Below, piece by piece: positions 27,797 through 36,832 of a stretch of 64,000 nt of DNA. Every line of letters begins with the position of its first letter. Positions within the stretch are counted from its first letter, which is position 1. Source of the DNA: RUG11241 sp964560085 (GTDB lineage: Bacteria > Bacillota_I > Bacilli_A > RF39 > UBA660). Where the stretch lies: positions 27,260 through 91,259 of the forward strand of contig CAZLKF010000005.1 of assembly GCA_964560085.1 (NCBI GenBank), in the 5' to 3' direction. The notes under the pieces were generated by a model that was given only the letters and a program-made list of their open reading frames with translations, was not told where the DNA came from and searched no databases. The translations under genes and the position numbers were made by a program.

Positions 27797-28432
27797 ATGA
27801 ATAAAATAAAAGAAATATGGGATAATGGAAAAAATCGTGGAATTATTATGTTAGTTTTATATTTTTGCCTTTTTGCTTATATTTTTGTAGTTTTTGGTGG
27901 AAAACAAAATGAAGTTATTTTACCAGAAAAACCACCAATAAAGGAAGAAATCAAAAAAATAACTAGTTATGAGTATGAATATGTATTTGATAATAATGTT
28001 ATAAAAATAGTCAAGTATAATGACATTGTTAATTTTAAATTGTCAGAAAGTGATTATTATTATATTAATTCTGAATGTTATAAATTAGAAGCAGATTTAC
28101 TTCATAAAGTTGATAATCCTCTAGAATACAATTTTGATTTTCTTGGTACTTTAACTGAATTGAAGGAATTGAGTACTTTAGAAAAAACCTCTAATTATAC
28201 AAGTGGAGTACTTGAAGAAACATATAATGTTAATTTTGCTCAATTTCTGAATTTTTATGGTACTTCTAAAGAAGTAACTGAAGAAATGCTTAATTATTCA
28301 ATCTTTTATGAAAATGATTCAGTAACAAAAATTGTTTTTAATAACATAAATCTCCAAATAAATTATCTTAATTTAGATAATGTTTCGGAAATAAAAATTA
28401 ATTATGAGTTTTATAAAGAAGGAGTGCAATAA
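27797..28432 (+). CDS. Hypothetical single-pass membrane protein
   Basis: A 211-residue protein 4 bp after fmt with GAGGTGAG. One N-terminal TM (GIIMLVLYFCLFAYIFVVFGG) is followed by an extracytoplasmic domain with many Tyr/Asn/Glu (YEYEYVFDNNVIKIVKY). No known domain is recognised. Its stop overlaps the next start by 1 bp, so the two are coupled. Confidence 0.75.
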   Translation: MNKIKEIWDNGKNRGIIMLVLYFCLFAYIFVVFGGKQNEVILPEKPPIKEEIKKITSYEYEYVFDNNVIKIVKYNDIVNFKLSESDYYYINSECYKLEADLLHKVDNPLEYNFDFLGTLTELKELSTLEKTSNYTSGVLEETYNVNFAQFLNFYGTSKEVTEEMLNYSIFYENDSVTKIVFNNINLQINYLNLDNVSEIKINYEFYKEGVQ

Positions 28433-28731
28433 TGAATTTAATAATATTAGGTGTTGTTTTAATTATATTAATATTTATCTTTAAAAGTTTTAGGCGATTT
28501 TTATATAGTTTCGCGATAGTGGATATTTTATTAAGAATAATTGCTTTTATTAATAGTCAATTGGTAATTGCCGAAATAAATAATATTTTGAATAAAATCC
28601 CTAGTTCTATATCCGACATAATAAAAACAGATAGTAATGGAATTATATGTACGATATTATTATGGATTTACGTTGCTCTATATTTAACATTTATTTTCTA
28701 TTTGGTTAAATCATTTTCTAGAAAAAAATAG
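28432..28731 (+). CDS. Hypothetical small membrane protein (two TM)
   Basis: A 99-residue protein with TM segments at about 1-16 and 70-92, and an amphipathic part between them. It is translationally coupled to the previous gene and followed by a terminator. I do not recognise it. Confidence 0.7.
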   Translation: MNLIILGVVLIILIFIFKSFRRFLYSFAIVDILLRIIAFINSQLVIAEINNILNKIPSSISDIIKTDSNGIICTILLWIYVALYLTFIFYLVKSFSRKK

Positions 28732-28755
28732 TTGAGAATAAACTCAACTTTTTTT
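28730..28755 (+). terminator. Terminator of the fmt operon
   Basis: AGTTGAG and CTCAACT arms around a 6-nt loop, followed by T6. Confidence 0.85.
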
Positions 28756-28768
28756 AATGAAAATTTTA

Positions 28769-28797
28769 TTGTTTAAAAGTTGATTATTTGATATAAT
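28769..28797 (+). promoter_or_regulatory. Promoter of the Tad operon
   Basis: TTGTTT, 17-nt spacer, TATAAT, upstream of the first TadE-like gene with its AGGGAGG ribosome site. Confidence 0.65.
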
Positions 28798-28822
28798 TGA
28801 TATGATAGGGAGGCTAGAATAA

Positions 28823-29158
28823 ATGGCAAATAAAAAAGGTCAAGCACTAGTTGAGTTTGTTTTGGTTTTTCCCATCTTTTTAATTATCATTTGCACAATT
28901 ATTGAATTAGGTTCTATTACCTATCAAAAATATCAACTTGAAAGCAATTTGGATACAATTGTTGCAATGTATTTAAGAAATGATGAATCGTTAAATCGAT
29001 ATGTCAAAGAAAAAAAAATAACAATGGAAGTTAATAATGATGATCAGAAGACAACTATCGATTTAACTAAGAAAATTGATATTGTAACACCTGTTTTAAA
29101 ATCGATTTATGATAATAATTATGAGTTGAAAACAGAAAGAGTGTTTTTCAATGAATAA
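28823..29158 (+). CDS. tadE: TadE-like pseudopilin
   Basis: A 111-residue protein beginning MANKKGQALVEFVLVFPIFL, the TadE/TadF N-terminal pattern: a short basic leader, G-Q-A-x-V-E-F and a single hydrophobic helix with Glu five residues after the Gly. TadE-like minor pilins are cleaved by a prepilin peptidase and assembled by the Tad machinery. It overlaps the next gene by 8 bp and opens an operon of six Tad genes. Confidence 0.85.
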   Translation: MANKKGQALVEFVLVFPIFLIIICTIIELGSITYQKYQLESNLDTIVAMYLRNDESLNRYVKEKKITMEVNNDDQKTTIDLTKKIDIVTPVLKSIYDNNYELKTERVFFNE

Positions 29159-29519
29159 AAAAGGTCAAGTATTAGTAACATTTGTTTTACTAATTCCATT
29201 AATAGTTATGTTTCTAGGATTTATTATTGATATAGGGAATTATGCATTTATCAATAAAAAGATTGAAAATGTTTTAAATAATACTATAACATATGCCCTT
29301 GAGAATAAAGAAATAATAACTGAAGCAAGAATCGAAGAAATAATTAATGATAATATTGATGATTATAAAAGTTTAAATATTAATATAAATGAAGATAATG
29401 TTATGATAAAAATTGTCAAGGAAAATAAAAGTGTTTTTAATATATTGGATGTTGGTATTAATAGAATTGAACTTAATTTCAGTGGTGATTTTATTACTAA
29501 AGAAATAACAAGAAAGTGA
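29151..29519 (+). CDS. TadF/TadE-like pseudopilin
   Basis: A 122-residue protein starting MNKKGQVLVTFVLLIPLIVM. The leader and helix resemble the preceding TadE-like protein, but Thr replaces the Glu at the +5 equivalent (GQVLVTF), as in many TadF/TadG-type proteins. The remainder is a short extracytoplasmic domain. It is likely a second minor pilin. Confidence 0.8.
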   Translation: MNKKGQVLVTFVLLIPLIVMFLGFIIDIGNYAFINKKIENVLNNTITYALENKEIITEARIEEIINDNIDDYKSLNININEDNVMIKIVKENKSVFNILDVGINRIELNFSGDFITKEITRK

Positions 29520-29529
29520 GGAATCAATT

Positions 29530-30318
29530 ATGGCTATTAAAAAAGGTAAAGTTGTTGTTGTTACATCAGTAAAAGGTGGAGTCGGTAAGACAACAACTGT
29601 TTTAAACATAGCAGGAATCTTATCTTTAATGAAAAAAAAGATTTTAATTATAGATGCTGATTTATATAATGGGGGAATTGCTATATCACTTGATGTTGAA
29701 AGTGATAAAGATGTTTACATTCTAACAGATGATTTAGCAAATAACCGTTTTGATTATATTGAATCATATGTAAAACAATATAATGAACATATTGATATTC
29801 TAGCTGCTCCAAAAGACCCAAGAGAGGCAAGCAAAATCCAAAATAAGTATTTACAGATTATGATTGCCAAAGCTCGTATGCGTTACGATGTTGTTTTAAT
29901 TGATTTAAATCATATTTTGGATATTAATAATTTAACAGTTCTTGATTATGCTGATTATATTTATTATTGTGTAACTAATGATATTGTCGATATTAAAGGT
30001 ATAAAGACAATGATTGCAATTTATAAAGATATGAATAAAGATAATTATCGTATCATATTAAATGAATCAAAAGATAAAAACAAAGAAGTAGTTAGCAAAC
30101 TTGATTTAAAAAATATTATTAAAAATGATATTAATTACATCATTCCAAGTTCGTTTTATATAAGTAATATTGGTTCTTATAATTTGAAAGGAACAATATT
30201 GACGTTGGATAAAGGTGTTAGATCAGGTCATAAAAAAGCAATTAAAGTTTTTGAACAAATTGCTTCTGAAATTGTGAAAGAAGGGGAAAAAGATGGCGAA
30301 AAAGAAACTAGTTCATGA
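29530..30318 (+). CDS. tadZ: TadZ/CpaE-like ParA-family ATPase
   Basis: A 262-residue protein with the deviant Walker A TSVKGGVGKTTTVLNIA (residues ~12-28) and IIDADLYNGGIAISLDVE, plus VLIDLNHIL as Walker B. TadZ places the Tad secretion apparatus at the cell pole. It lacks an N-terminal receiver-like domain, so it is short compared with Gram-negative TadZ/CpaE. Its end overlaps tadA by 26 bp. Confidence 0.87.
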   Translation: MAIKKGKVVVVTSVKGGVGKTTTVLNIAGILSLMKKKILIIDADLYNGGIAISLDVESDKDVYILTDDLANNRFDYIESYVKQYNEHIDILAAPKDPREASKIQNKYLQIMIAKARMRYDVVLIDLNHILDINNLTVLDYADYIYYCVTNDIVDIKGIKTMIAIYKDMNKDNYRIILNESKDKNKEVVSKLDLKNIIKNDINYIIPSSFYISNIGSYNLKGTILTLDKGVRSGHKKAIKVFEQIASEIVKEGEKDGEKETSS

Positions 30319-31615
30319 GTTCGGTCTTAATTCTGAGGAAACAACTGAACGCATTGTCAGTGATTATGACGCATTTCCCAATAAAGAATTACTTGATGAA
30401 TTACGAAATAAAATAATTCAAAATTTGATTGATAATAATTTGACAGGAAATACAACAAATGAATTCGTGAAAACTGAAATTGACAAATCATTAGTTGGTT
30501 ATGATTTGTCAAACATTGAAAGAAGTTATATATATAATTTAATTGATAATGAAATAAATGGTTATGGACCAATAACTGAATTGTTGGAAGATAAAGCAAT
30601 AACGGAGATAATGGTTAATGGACCAAGTGAAATATATGTTGAAATAGATGGTCATATTATTTTAGATCATAGTGTTTCTTTTATTAATAGTGATCATATT
30701 GTTAGAACAATTCAAAGAATGATTCAACCATTAGGTCGAACAATTGATACATCTAATCCGATGGTAGATGCCAGATTAGATGATGGATCACGTCTTAATG
30801 CCGTCGTTCCTCCTTTAGCAATAAAAGGACCGGTTATGACAATTCGTAAGTTTAAAGAAGATTTAGCTTCAGTAGATGATTTACTTCGAAACGGGACTTT
30901 AACAAGTGAAATGGCCAGGTTTTTAGAAGCTTGTGTTAAAGAAAAAACCAACATTATTATAAGTGGTGGTACTGGTGGTGGAAAAACAACTTTATTAAAT
31001 GTATTATCATCATTTATTAATGACTATGAGCGTATCATTACAATTGAAGATGCTGCTGAGTTAAGATTGAAACAAAATCATGTTATTTCTTTAGAAACTC
31101 GCTTAGTTAATTATGAGGGTAGTGGCGAAATTACAATTCGTGATTTAGTAATCAATTCACTTCGTATGCGTCCAGATCGTATTATTGTTGGTGAAGTTCG
31201 TGGGAAAGAAGCTTTCGATATGCTTCAAGCTATGAATACAGGACATACAGGTAGTTTAACTACTATGCATGCTAATTCACCTATGGATGCTTTAAACAGA
31301 CTAGAAACAATGATTTTAATGGCTGGAATGGAAATACCAATTAAAGCTATTCGTGAATATATTGAGAATGCAATCAACTTAGTTGTTCATGTTGAAAGAT
31401 TGTCTGATGGTCGTAGAAAAGTTACGAATATCAGTGAAATTGTTGGTTTTAAAGAAGATATCATCGAACTAAAAGAAATTTTTACATTTAAACAAACGGG
31501 AATCTTAGAAAATGGTGACATTGAAGGTGAGTTTGTTAAACATAAATATATACCAAATGTTTATAAGCGTTTAAAGATGCGTGGAATAAATGATTTAAAA
31601 GATATTTTTGAATAG
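30293..31615 (+). CDS. tadA: TadA/CpaF secretion ATPase
   Basis: A 440-residue GspE/VirB11-type ATPase that powers Tad pilus assembly or secretion. Walker A is SGGTGGGKTTLLN (~223), with the Asp box TIEDAAELRL, the Walker B region RMRPDRIIVGEVRGKEAFDM and the His box TGHTGSLTTMHANSP. The N-domain has GYGPITELLEDKAITEIMVN, diagnostic of CpaF. It is the cytosolic motor for the TadB/TadC platform encoded downstream. Confidence 0.95.
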   Translation: MAKKKLVHEFGLNSEETTERIVSDYDAFPNKELLDELRNKIIQNLIDNNLTGNTTNEFVKTEIDKSLVGYDLSNIERSYIYNLIDNEINGYGPITELLEDKAITEIMVNGPSEIYVEIDGHIILDHSVSFINSDHIVRTIQRMIQPLGRTIDTSNPMVDARLDDGSRLNAVVPPLAIKGPVMTIRKFKEDLASVDDLLRNGTLTSEMARFLEACVKEKTNIIISGGTGGGKTTLLNVLSSFINDYERIITIEDAAELRLKQNHVISLETRLVNYEGSGEITIRDLVINSLRMRPDRIIVGEVRGKEAFDMLQAMNTGHTGSLTTMHANSPMDALNRLETMILMAGMEIPIKAIREYIENAINLVVHVERLSDGRRKVTNISEIVGFKEDIIELKEIFTFKQTGILENGDIEGEFVKHKYIPNVYKRLKMRGINDLKDIFE

Positions 31616-31625
31616 GAGGATTTAT

Positions 31626-33137
31626 ATGGTTTCTGGAACAAATGAATATTTTAGTGTTTTTGAACAAACAAAACCGATAAAAGATAACATAAGTATAACA
31701 TTTACTCCAGACCATAATGTTACTTACTACAAATATGTTATTTATAAAGATTCGATAATTTTTAAAGAGCAAGTCAATAATGGCGCTCAAGCAGTTTTTA
31801 TTCCTCTCAATGCAACCGGCGAATATCAAATAAAAGTTTATGAGATGATTGATGGTGAATCCAAAGAAATTTCAAGTGGAATGTATTTAATTGATAAAGA
31901 AGCACCAACAATTGATGCTGGTGATTTAGTGGTTGAAATGCAACAAGGAGCTATTCTTGACATCATGGGTGGCGTTAAAGCTTATGATGCACAAGAAGGG
32001 GATATAACAAGCAAAATAACCACTAATGCTGATGAATTGGATTTTACAACACTTGGTTTAAAAAGATTAGTTTATACTGTCAGTGATGAGGCAGGAAATA
32101 TCACAACTAAAGCAGTTAATATTAATGTTTTAAAAGGAACTACATCTAGTTTAGTTGCTGTTCAAGGAGTAATTATTACTTTATTAGTTGTTTTTTCACT
32201 TCTAATCTTGTATTTGAAAAAAAGTATTAATTTAGAGAAGAGAATAGCAAAATATAGTATTGAACCTTTAACTGATAAATCAAAATCATTATTTGATAAT
32301 TTTTTAGAAAGATATTATCATATATTAGAGAAACTTAGGGCAGTGCTAGAAAGATCAGTTTTCTTGCAAAAATATTCTAAAAAGTATGATAAATATGTCT
32401 TTGTTGTCAATCGTGTTTATCAAAGTGGAATGGATTTTGTTACTAGCAAGTTTGTAGTTGCTTTCGTCTTTATATTTATTGCTATATTTTCTAAAACTTT
32501 ACAATATGAATTATTAAAAATATATGAAATTTGTTTACCACTTGTCGTGGGGTTCTTTATCCCGGATTTGATTTACGTTTCAATTTATAAAAAACATTGT
32601 GCAACAATTGAAAATGACTTGTTGCAGGCGGTAATGATTATGAATAACGCCTTTAAATCAGGCCGAAGCATTACACAGGCAATTTATTTAGTAACAACAG
32701 AATTAGATGGACCAATAGCTGAAGAATTTAAGAAACTTTATTTAGAAATTAATTTGGGTTTATCAATCGAGATTGCATTTCAAAGGTTGCAAGCGCGAAT
32801 TCCAATCGAGGAAGTAAGCTACTTAACAGCCTCAATTAGTATCTTAAATAAAACTGGTGGTAATATCATTAAGGTATTTACATCAATTGAAAAAACTTTA
32901 TTCAATAAAAAGAAATTAAAGTTAGAACTTGCCTCTTTAACAGGAAGTTCAAAAATAATTTCGTATGTCTTATTTTGTGTGCCAGTATTATTTGTTGTCT
33001 TTATTTCTCTTCTGGATTCAACTTACTTTGTTCCTTTCTTTACAACTACATTAGGTTTTATTCTTCTAGCATTAATGATTATTGTTTATGCATTATATAT
33101 TGTATTTGTAATTAAAATAATGAAGGTGAAATTATGA
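31626..33137 (+). CDS. tadB: TadB platform protein with N-terminal Ig-like (DUF5011-type) domain
   Basis: The start is ATG 31626 behind AGGAGG, giving ~503 residues, much longer than typical TadB (~300). Residues ~90-165 (KEAPTIDAGDLVVEMQQGAI, then GGVKAYDAQEGDITSKI and VYTVSDEAGNITTKAVNI) fit a DUF5011/Ig-like fold normally found outside the cell. A TM at ~175-198 follows, then a linker, and the T2SSF (GspF-like) domain with AVMIMNNAFKSGRSITQAI and C-terminal membrane helices. N-out topology would place the Ig-like domain outside. No signal peptide precedes it. The fusion is unusual. Confidence 0.88.
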   Translation: MVSGTNEYFSVFEQTKPIKDNISITFTPDHNVTYYKYVIYKDSIIFKEQVNNGAQAVFIPLNATGEYQIKVYEMIDGESKEISSGMYLIDKEAPTIDAGDLVVEMQQGAILDIMGGVKAYDAQEGDITSKITTNADELDFTTLGLKRLVYTVSDEAGNITTKAVNINVLKGTTSSLVAVQGVIITLLVVFSLLILYLKKSINLEKRIAKYSIEPLTDKSKSLFDNFLERYYHILEKLRAVLERSVFLQKYSKKYDKYVFVVNRVYQSGMDFVTSKFVVAFVFIFIAIFSKTLQYELLKIYEICLPLVVGFFIPDLIYVSIYKKHCATIENDLLQAVMIMNNAFKSGRSITQAIYLVTTELDGPIAEEFKKLYLEINLGLSIEIAFQRLQARIPIEEVSYLTASISILNKTGGNIIKVFTSIEKTLFNKKKLKLELASLTGSSKIISYVLFCVPVLFVVFISLLDSTYFVPFFTTTLGFILLALMIIVYALYIVFVIKIMKVKL

Positions 33138-33829
33138 AAAATGGTTTTATAAGAAAAATATATAGTGATACTTTAGTCAATAAAATTGAAGCAAAAATTA
33201 GGCTGATGGGTGACACAAAGTTAACGGTTATGACATTCTTGAATTTTCGGATAATTACAACAATAATTGTTTTCTTTATTGCATTGTATACAACTGATTT
33301 AGGTTATGTTTTTGGACCTTTAGCAGCAATTGCTTGGTATTATTTGTTCTATTATTTTATGCTAGAAATTCCAATCAAAAAAAGAGGGCAGAAGTTAAAT
33401 AGAGAAGCCTTAGACTTTTTTGAAATATTGACATTAACTTTAGAATCTGGGCGTAATTTAGAAAATTCTCTAGAAATAGCTGCTGCTAATGTTCATTCTG
33501 AGTTATCAGATGAGTTTAAAAAGGCCTTAGTTGAAGTAAAATTAGGACGCTCTTTAATGGAATCGCTAGATATGATGAAATCACGTATTCCTTCAGAAAC
33601 TATTAATAATATTGTTTTAAACATTACACAGACCAATATATTTGGTAATAGTATTTTAGAAACAATGTATAATCAAATAGAGTTTTTAAGAGATAAAGAG
33701 ATTCTAGAAATAAAAGGACAAATAAATAAAATACCAAATAAAATAAGTATTGTTTCAGTTTTATTCATTTTGCCTTTAATTTTATTAATCATTTTAGGGC
33801 CATATTTAATTTCGTTTTTAACAAATTAA
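33134..33829 (+). CDS. tadC: TadC platform protein
   Basis: A 231-residue T2SSF-family membrane protein, coupled to tadB by an ATGA overlap. Membrane segments lie near ~33-75 and at the C-terminus (ISIVSVLFILPLILLIILGP), with the cytosolic T2SSF helices between (LDFFEILTLTLESGRNLENSLE). With TadB it forms the inner-membrane platform. It is the last gene of the operon and is followed by a terminator. Confidence 0.9.
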   Translation: MKNGFIRKIYSDTLVNKIEAKIRLMGDTKLTVMTFLNFRIITTIIVFFIALYTTDLGYVFGPLAAIAWYYLFYYFMLEIPIKKRGQKLNREALDFFEILTLTLESGRNLENSLEIAAANVHSELSDEFKKALVEVKLGRSLMESLDMMKSRIPSETINNIVLNITQTNIFGNSILETMYNQIEFLRDKEILEIKGQINKIPNKISIVSVLFILPLILLIILGPYLISFLTN

Positions 33830-33834
33830 GTGAT

Positions 33835-33857
33835 AAACAGGTTAAACCCTGTTTTTT
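33835..33857 (+). terminator. Terminator of the Tad operon
   Basis: AAACAGG and CCTGTTT arms around a 6-nt loop, then T. Confidence 0.8.
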
Positions 33858-33903
33858 CTTGCTAAAACAAGTAAAAAATGGTAAGATTTTATTGGTGAAA
33901 CAT

Positions 33904-34221
33904 GTGGAAACAAAAAGATTTAAAATGATTGATGAAAGTTTTTTATGTGAAAATTGCGGTTTAGAAGTAAAACAGCTTCAATATACAGCTCGTGATCATT
34001 GCAATCATTGTTTATATTCTAAACATGTTGATTTATTACCAGGTGATCGTAAATGTAATTGCCACGGATTACTTGAGCCAATTGCCGTGGAAAAGTTTAA
34101 AGATTCTTATAAAATTGTTTATAAATGTCAAAAATGTGCACTTATTCACAAGAATATTGTAGCTAATGATGATGATTTTAATGAAATATTAAAAATTATG
34201 CAAAATCCCACAAATTATTAG
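33904..34221 (+). CDS. RNHCP-domain zinc-ribbon protein
   Basis: I choose GTG 33904, with GGTGA before it, because the TTG at 33859 coincides with a promoter -35 (TTGCTA-17-TAAGAT). The ~105-residue product has FLCENCGLEV, ARDHCNHCLYSKHVD and RKCNCHG, then YKCQKCA: the RNHCP family pattern with at least two zinc sites. Its function is unknown; it often lies near DNA repair or translation genes and here sits just before ruvA. Confidence 0.85.
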   Translation: METKRFKMIDESFLCENCGLEVKQLQYTARDHCNHCLYSKHVDLLPGDRKCNCHGLLEPIAVEKFKDSYKIVYKCQKCALIHKNIVANDDDFNEILKIMQNPTNY

Positions 34222-34233
34222 GAGTTGATTTAT

Positions 34234-34788
34234 ATGTATTCATATATTAAAGGGACAGTAAAAGAAATTGAAACCAATTATATTGCCTTAGATTGTGGTG
34301 GCATTGGTTATCTAATTTACGTTTCAAATCCTTATTCATTTAGCATAGATGAGGAATATACTATTTTTGTCTATAATAAAGTTTCAGAAGATGAATTAAG
34401 CCTTTATGGTTTTAAAACAAAAGAAGAAAGAAACTTATTTTTAAAACTTATTGAAGTAAAAGGATTGGGTTGCAAAATGGCTTTACCAATGTTTGCAACT
34501 GGTGGCGTAGAAGGAATTATTGATGCGATTGAAAGAGAAAATATTCTTTATTTGAAGAAGTTTCCGAAAATAGGGGATAAAGTTGCTCGTCAGATAATTT
34601 TAGATTTAAAAGGAAAATTGGTGTCTGGTGATGTATCTAATAGTAAGGTGATTAATGAAGAATTAGTTGAAGCCTTAAAAGGACTTGGTTATCGTATGCC
34701 AGATATTAATAAAATATTACCAAAGATTAAGAGCGAAAAAATTGAGGAGCAAATTAAAGAAGCTTTAAAGCTACTTTTGAGCAGATAG
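34234..34788 (+). CDS. ruvA: Holliday junction branch migration protein RuvA
   Basis: The start is ATG 34234 after GGAG, giving MYSYIKGTVKEIETNYIALD and 184 residues. Domain I (OB fold, GGIGYLIYVS), domain II with helix-hairpin-helix motifs (VKGLGCKMALPMF, FPKIGDKVARQII) and a C-terminal domain III (EALKGLGYRMPDI) are all seen. RuvA binds the four-way junction and loads the RuvB motor. It is followed by ruvB at 7 bp. Confidence 0.97.
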   Translation: MYSYIKGTVKEIETNYIALDCGGIGYLIYVSNPYSFSIDEEYTIFVYNKVSEDELSLYGFKTKEERNLFLKLIEVKGLGCKMALPMFATGGVEGIIDAIERENILYLKKFPKIGDKVARQIILDLKGKLVSGDVSNSKVINEELVEALKGLGYRMPDINKILPKIKSEKIEEQIKEALKLLLSR

Positions 34789-34795
34789 GAGTATT

Positions 34796-35800
34796 ATGGA
34801 AGATAGAGTATTAGATGCTAATCCTAAAGATGAAGATAATTTTGAAGCGACTTTAAGACCGACTAGTTTAGCTGAATATATTGGTCAAAGTGAAGTTAAA
34901 GAAAACATGGATATATTTATCAAAGCGGCGAAATTGCGCGACGAATCATTAGATCACGTTTTATTATATGGTCCTCCAGGACTAGGAAAAACAACATTAG
35001 CTTTTATTATTGCTAAAGAAATGGGCTCAAATATAAAAACTTCAAGTGGACCGGCTATTGAAAAATCGGGAGATTTAGCAGCAGTTCTTTCAACTCTAGA
35101 ACCAGGAGATGTATTGTTTATTGATGAAATACATCGAATTCCACGTTTTATTGAAGAGATTCTTTATTCAGCAATGGAAGATTACACATTAGACATTATC
35201 ATTGGCAATGATGCCAATAGTCGAAGTATAAAAATTGATTTACCTCCTTTTACTTTAGTTGGCGCAACAACTAGAGCGGGAGATTTAACAGGACCTCTAA
35301 GAGATAGATTTGGAATTGTCTTTAAACTTAACTACTATACAGTTGAAGAATTAACTGATATTGTTAAAAGAACAAGTCGCGTGTTAGAAAGCCCAATAGC
35401 TGAAGAAGCAGCAATTGAGCTAGCAAAAAGAAGCCGTGGAACCCCGAGAATTGCTAATCGTTTATTTAAACGAGTTCGTGATTTTGCTTTAGTTTTAGGT
35501 AATGGCTCAATTGACTTAGAAATAACATCTTTAGCTTTAGATAAACTCAAGGTTGACAAATTAGGTCTTGATGCGACTGACTATAATTTACTAAAAGCCA
35601 TTATTGAAAAATTTAATGGTGGCCCAGTTGGGATTGAAGCAATTTCATCGGCAATTGGTGAAGAACAAACGACGGTAGAGGATGTATATGAACCATATCT
35701 TTTACAAAACGGATTTCTAAAAAGAACTCCACGAGGTCGTGTCGTTACAGAAAAAGCTTACGAACATTTAGGAATTAATCATCAAGATGGGTTGTTTTAG
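34796..35800 (+). CDS. ruvB: Holliday junction helicase RuvB
   Basis: A 334-residue AAA+ motor. LRPTSLAEYIGQ opens the ATPase domain; Walker A is LLYGPPGLGKTTLA, Walker B is LFIDEIHRIPR, sensor 1 is LVGATTRAGDLTGPLRDRFG, and the C-terminal winged helix ends TPRGRVVTEKAYEHLG. It drives branch migration with RuvA. No ruvC is expected in Firmicutes. Confidence 0.98.
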   Translation: MEDRVLDANPKDEDNFEATLRPTSLAEYIGQSEVKENMDIFIKAAKLRDESLDHVLLYGPPGLGKTTLAFIIAKEMGSNIKTSSGPAIEKSGDLAAVLSTLEPGDVLFIDEIHRIPRFIEEILYSAMEDYTLDIIIGNDANSRSIKIDLPPFTLVGATTRAGDLTGPLRDRFGIVFKLNYYTVEELTDIVKRTSRVLESPIAEEAAIELAKRSRGTPRIANRLFKRVRDFALVLGNGSIDLEITSLALDKLKVDKLGLDATDYNLLKAIIEKFNGGPVGIEAISSAIGEEQTTVEDVYEPYLLQNGFLKRTPRGRVVTEKAYEHLGINHQDGLF

Positions 35801-35809
35801 GAGGTTTTT

Positions 35810-36832
35810 ATGAAAACGGAAGATTTTAATTATGATTTACCTGAATATTTAATTGCTCAAACACCTTTAAAAAAAAGAGATGAATCAAGATTAATGGTTT
35901 TAGACAAAGTAACTGGGGAGATTGAACATAAGCATTTTTATGATATTCTTGATTATTTAGAAGAGGGGGATGTTTTAGTTCTTAATGATACTAAAGTTAT
36001 GCCTGCTAGGCTTCATGGCGTAAAAGAAGAAACAGGTTCGCATATTGAATTATTGATGCTAAAAGAAATTGAAAGTGATGTGTGGGAATGTTTATCACGC
36101 CCAGCTAAAAGAATTGATATAGGAACAATTGTTGATTTTGGGGGAATTTTGAAAGCAAAATGCATTCAAATAAAAGAAGAAGGAATAAGAGTATTCAAAT
36201 TTATTTATGATGGCATATTTTATGAAATTTTAGATAAATTAGGAGAAATGCCATTACCTCCATATATTCATGAAAAGTTACTTGACAAAGATCGTTATCA
36301 AACTGTTTATGCTCGTGAAATCGGTAGCGCTGCCGCCCCAACGGCAGGCTTACATTTTACTAATGAGTTGTTGAAAAAAATAAAAGAAAAGGGTGTAAAG
36401 ATAGAATATATTACTTTACATGTTGGCCTTGGAACTTTTCGCCCTGTTGCCACTGAAAATGTTTTGGAGCATCAAATGCATAGTGAATATTATGTTATGA
36501 GTAAAGAAACTGCTGAAGTTTTAAATGAGGCTAAAAAAACAGGAAGTATGATTGTCAGTGTTGGTACTACTTCAACAAGAACGCTTGAAACAGTGATGAC
36601 ACTTTATGGGGAGTTTAAAGAGTGTTCTGGTTGGACTAGTATATTTATTTATCCTGGATATAAATTCAAAGCTATCGATTTTTTAATTACAAATTTTCAT
36701 TTGCCAAAATCAACTTTAATTATGCTAGTCAGTGCTCTTGCAGGTCGTGAAAATATTTTAAGAGCTTATAATATTGCTGTTAATGAGAAGTATCGTTTCT
36801 TTTCATTTGGCGATGCGATGTTGATAAAATGA
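35810..36832 (+). CDS. queA: S-adenosylmethionine:tRNA ribosyltransferase-isomerase
   Basis: A 340-residue enzyme of queuosine synthesis, adding the ribosyl of AdoMet to preQ1 in tRNA to form epoxyqueuosine. Family motifs: FNYDLPEYLIAQTPL, VLNDTKVMPARLHG, SRPAKRIDIG, GSAAAPTAGLHFT, HVGLGTFRPV and STRTLE. The ruvA-ruvB-queA order is typical of Firmicutes. Its stop overlaps miaA by 4 bp. Confidence 0.97.
   Translation: MKTEDFNYDLPEYLIAQTPLKKRDESRLMVLDKVTGEIEHKHFYDILDYLEEGDVLVLNDTKVMPARLHGVKEETGSHIELLMLKEIESDVWECLSRPAKRIDIGTIVDFGGILKAKCIQIKEEGIRVFKFIYDGIFYEILDKLGEMPLPPYIHEKLLDKDRYQTVYAREIGSAAAPTAGLHFTNELLKKIKEKGVKIEYITLHVGLGTFRPVATENVLEHQMHSEYYVMSKETAEVLNEAKKTGSMIVSVGTTSTRTLETVMTLYGEFKECSGWTSIFIYPGYKFKAIDFLITNFHLPKSTLIMLVSALAGRENILRAYNIAVNEKYRFFSFGDAMLIK

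Noticed and set aside
33859..33903. Upstream TTG start for the RNHCP protein
   Set aside because: The TTG is the -35 of a TTGCTA-17-TAAGAT promoter, and the family begins close to the first CxxC.
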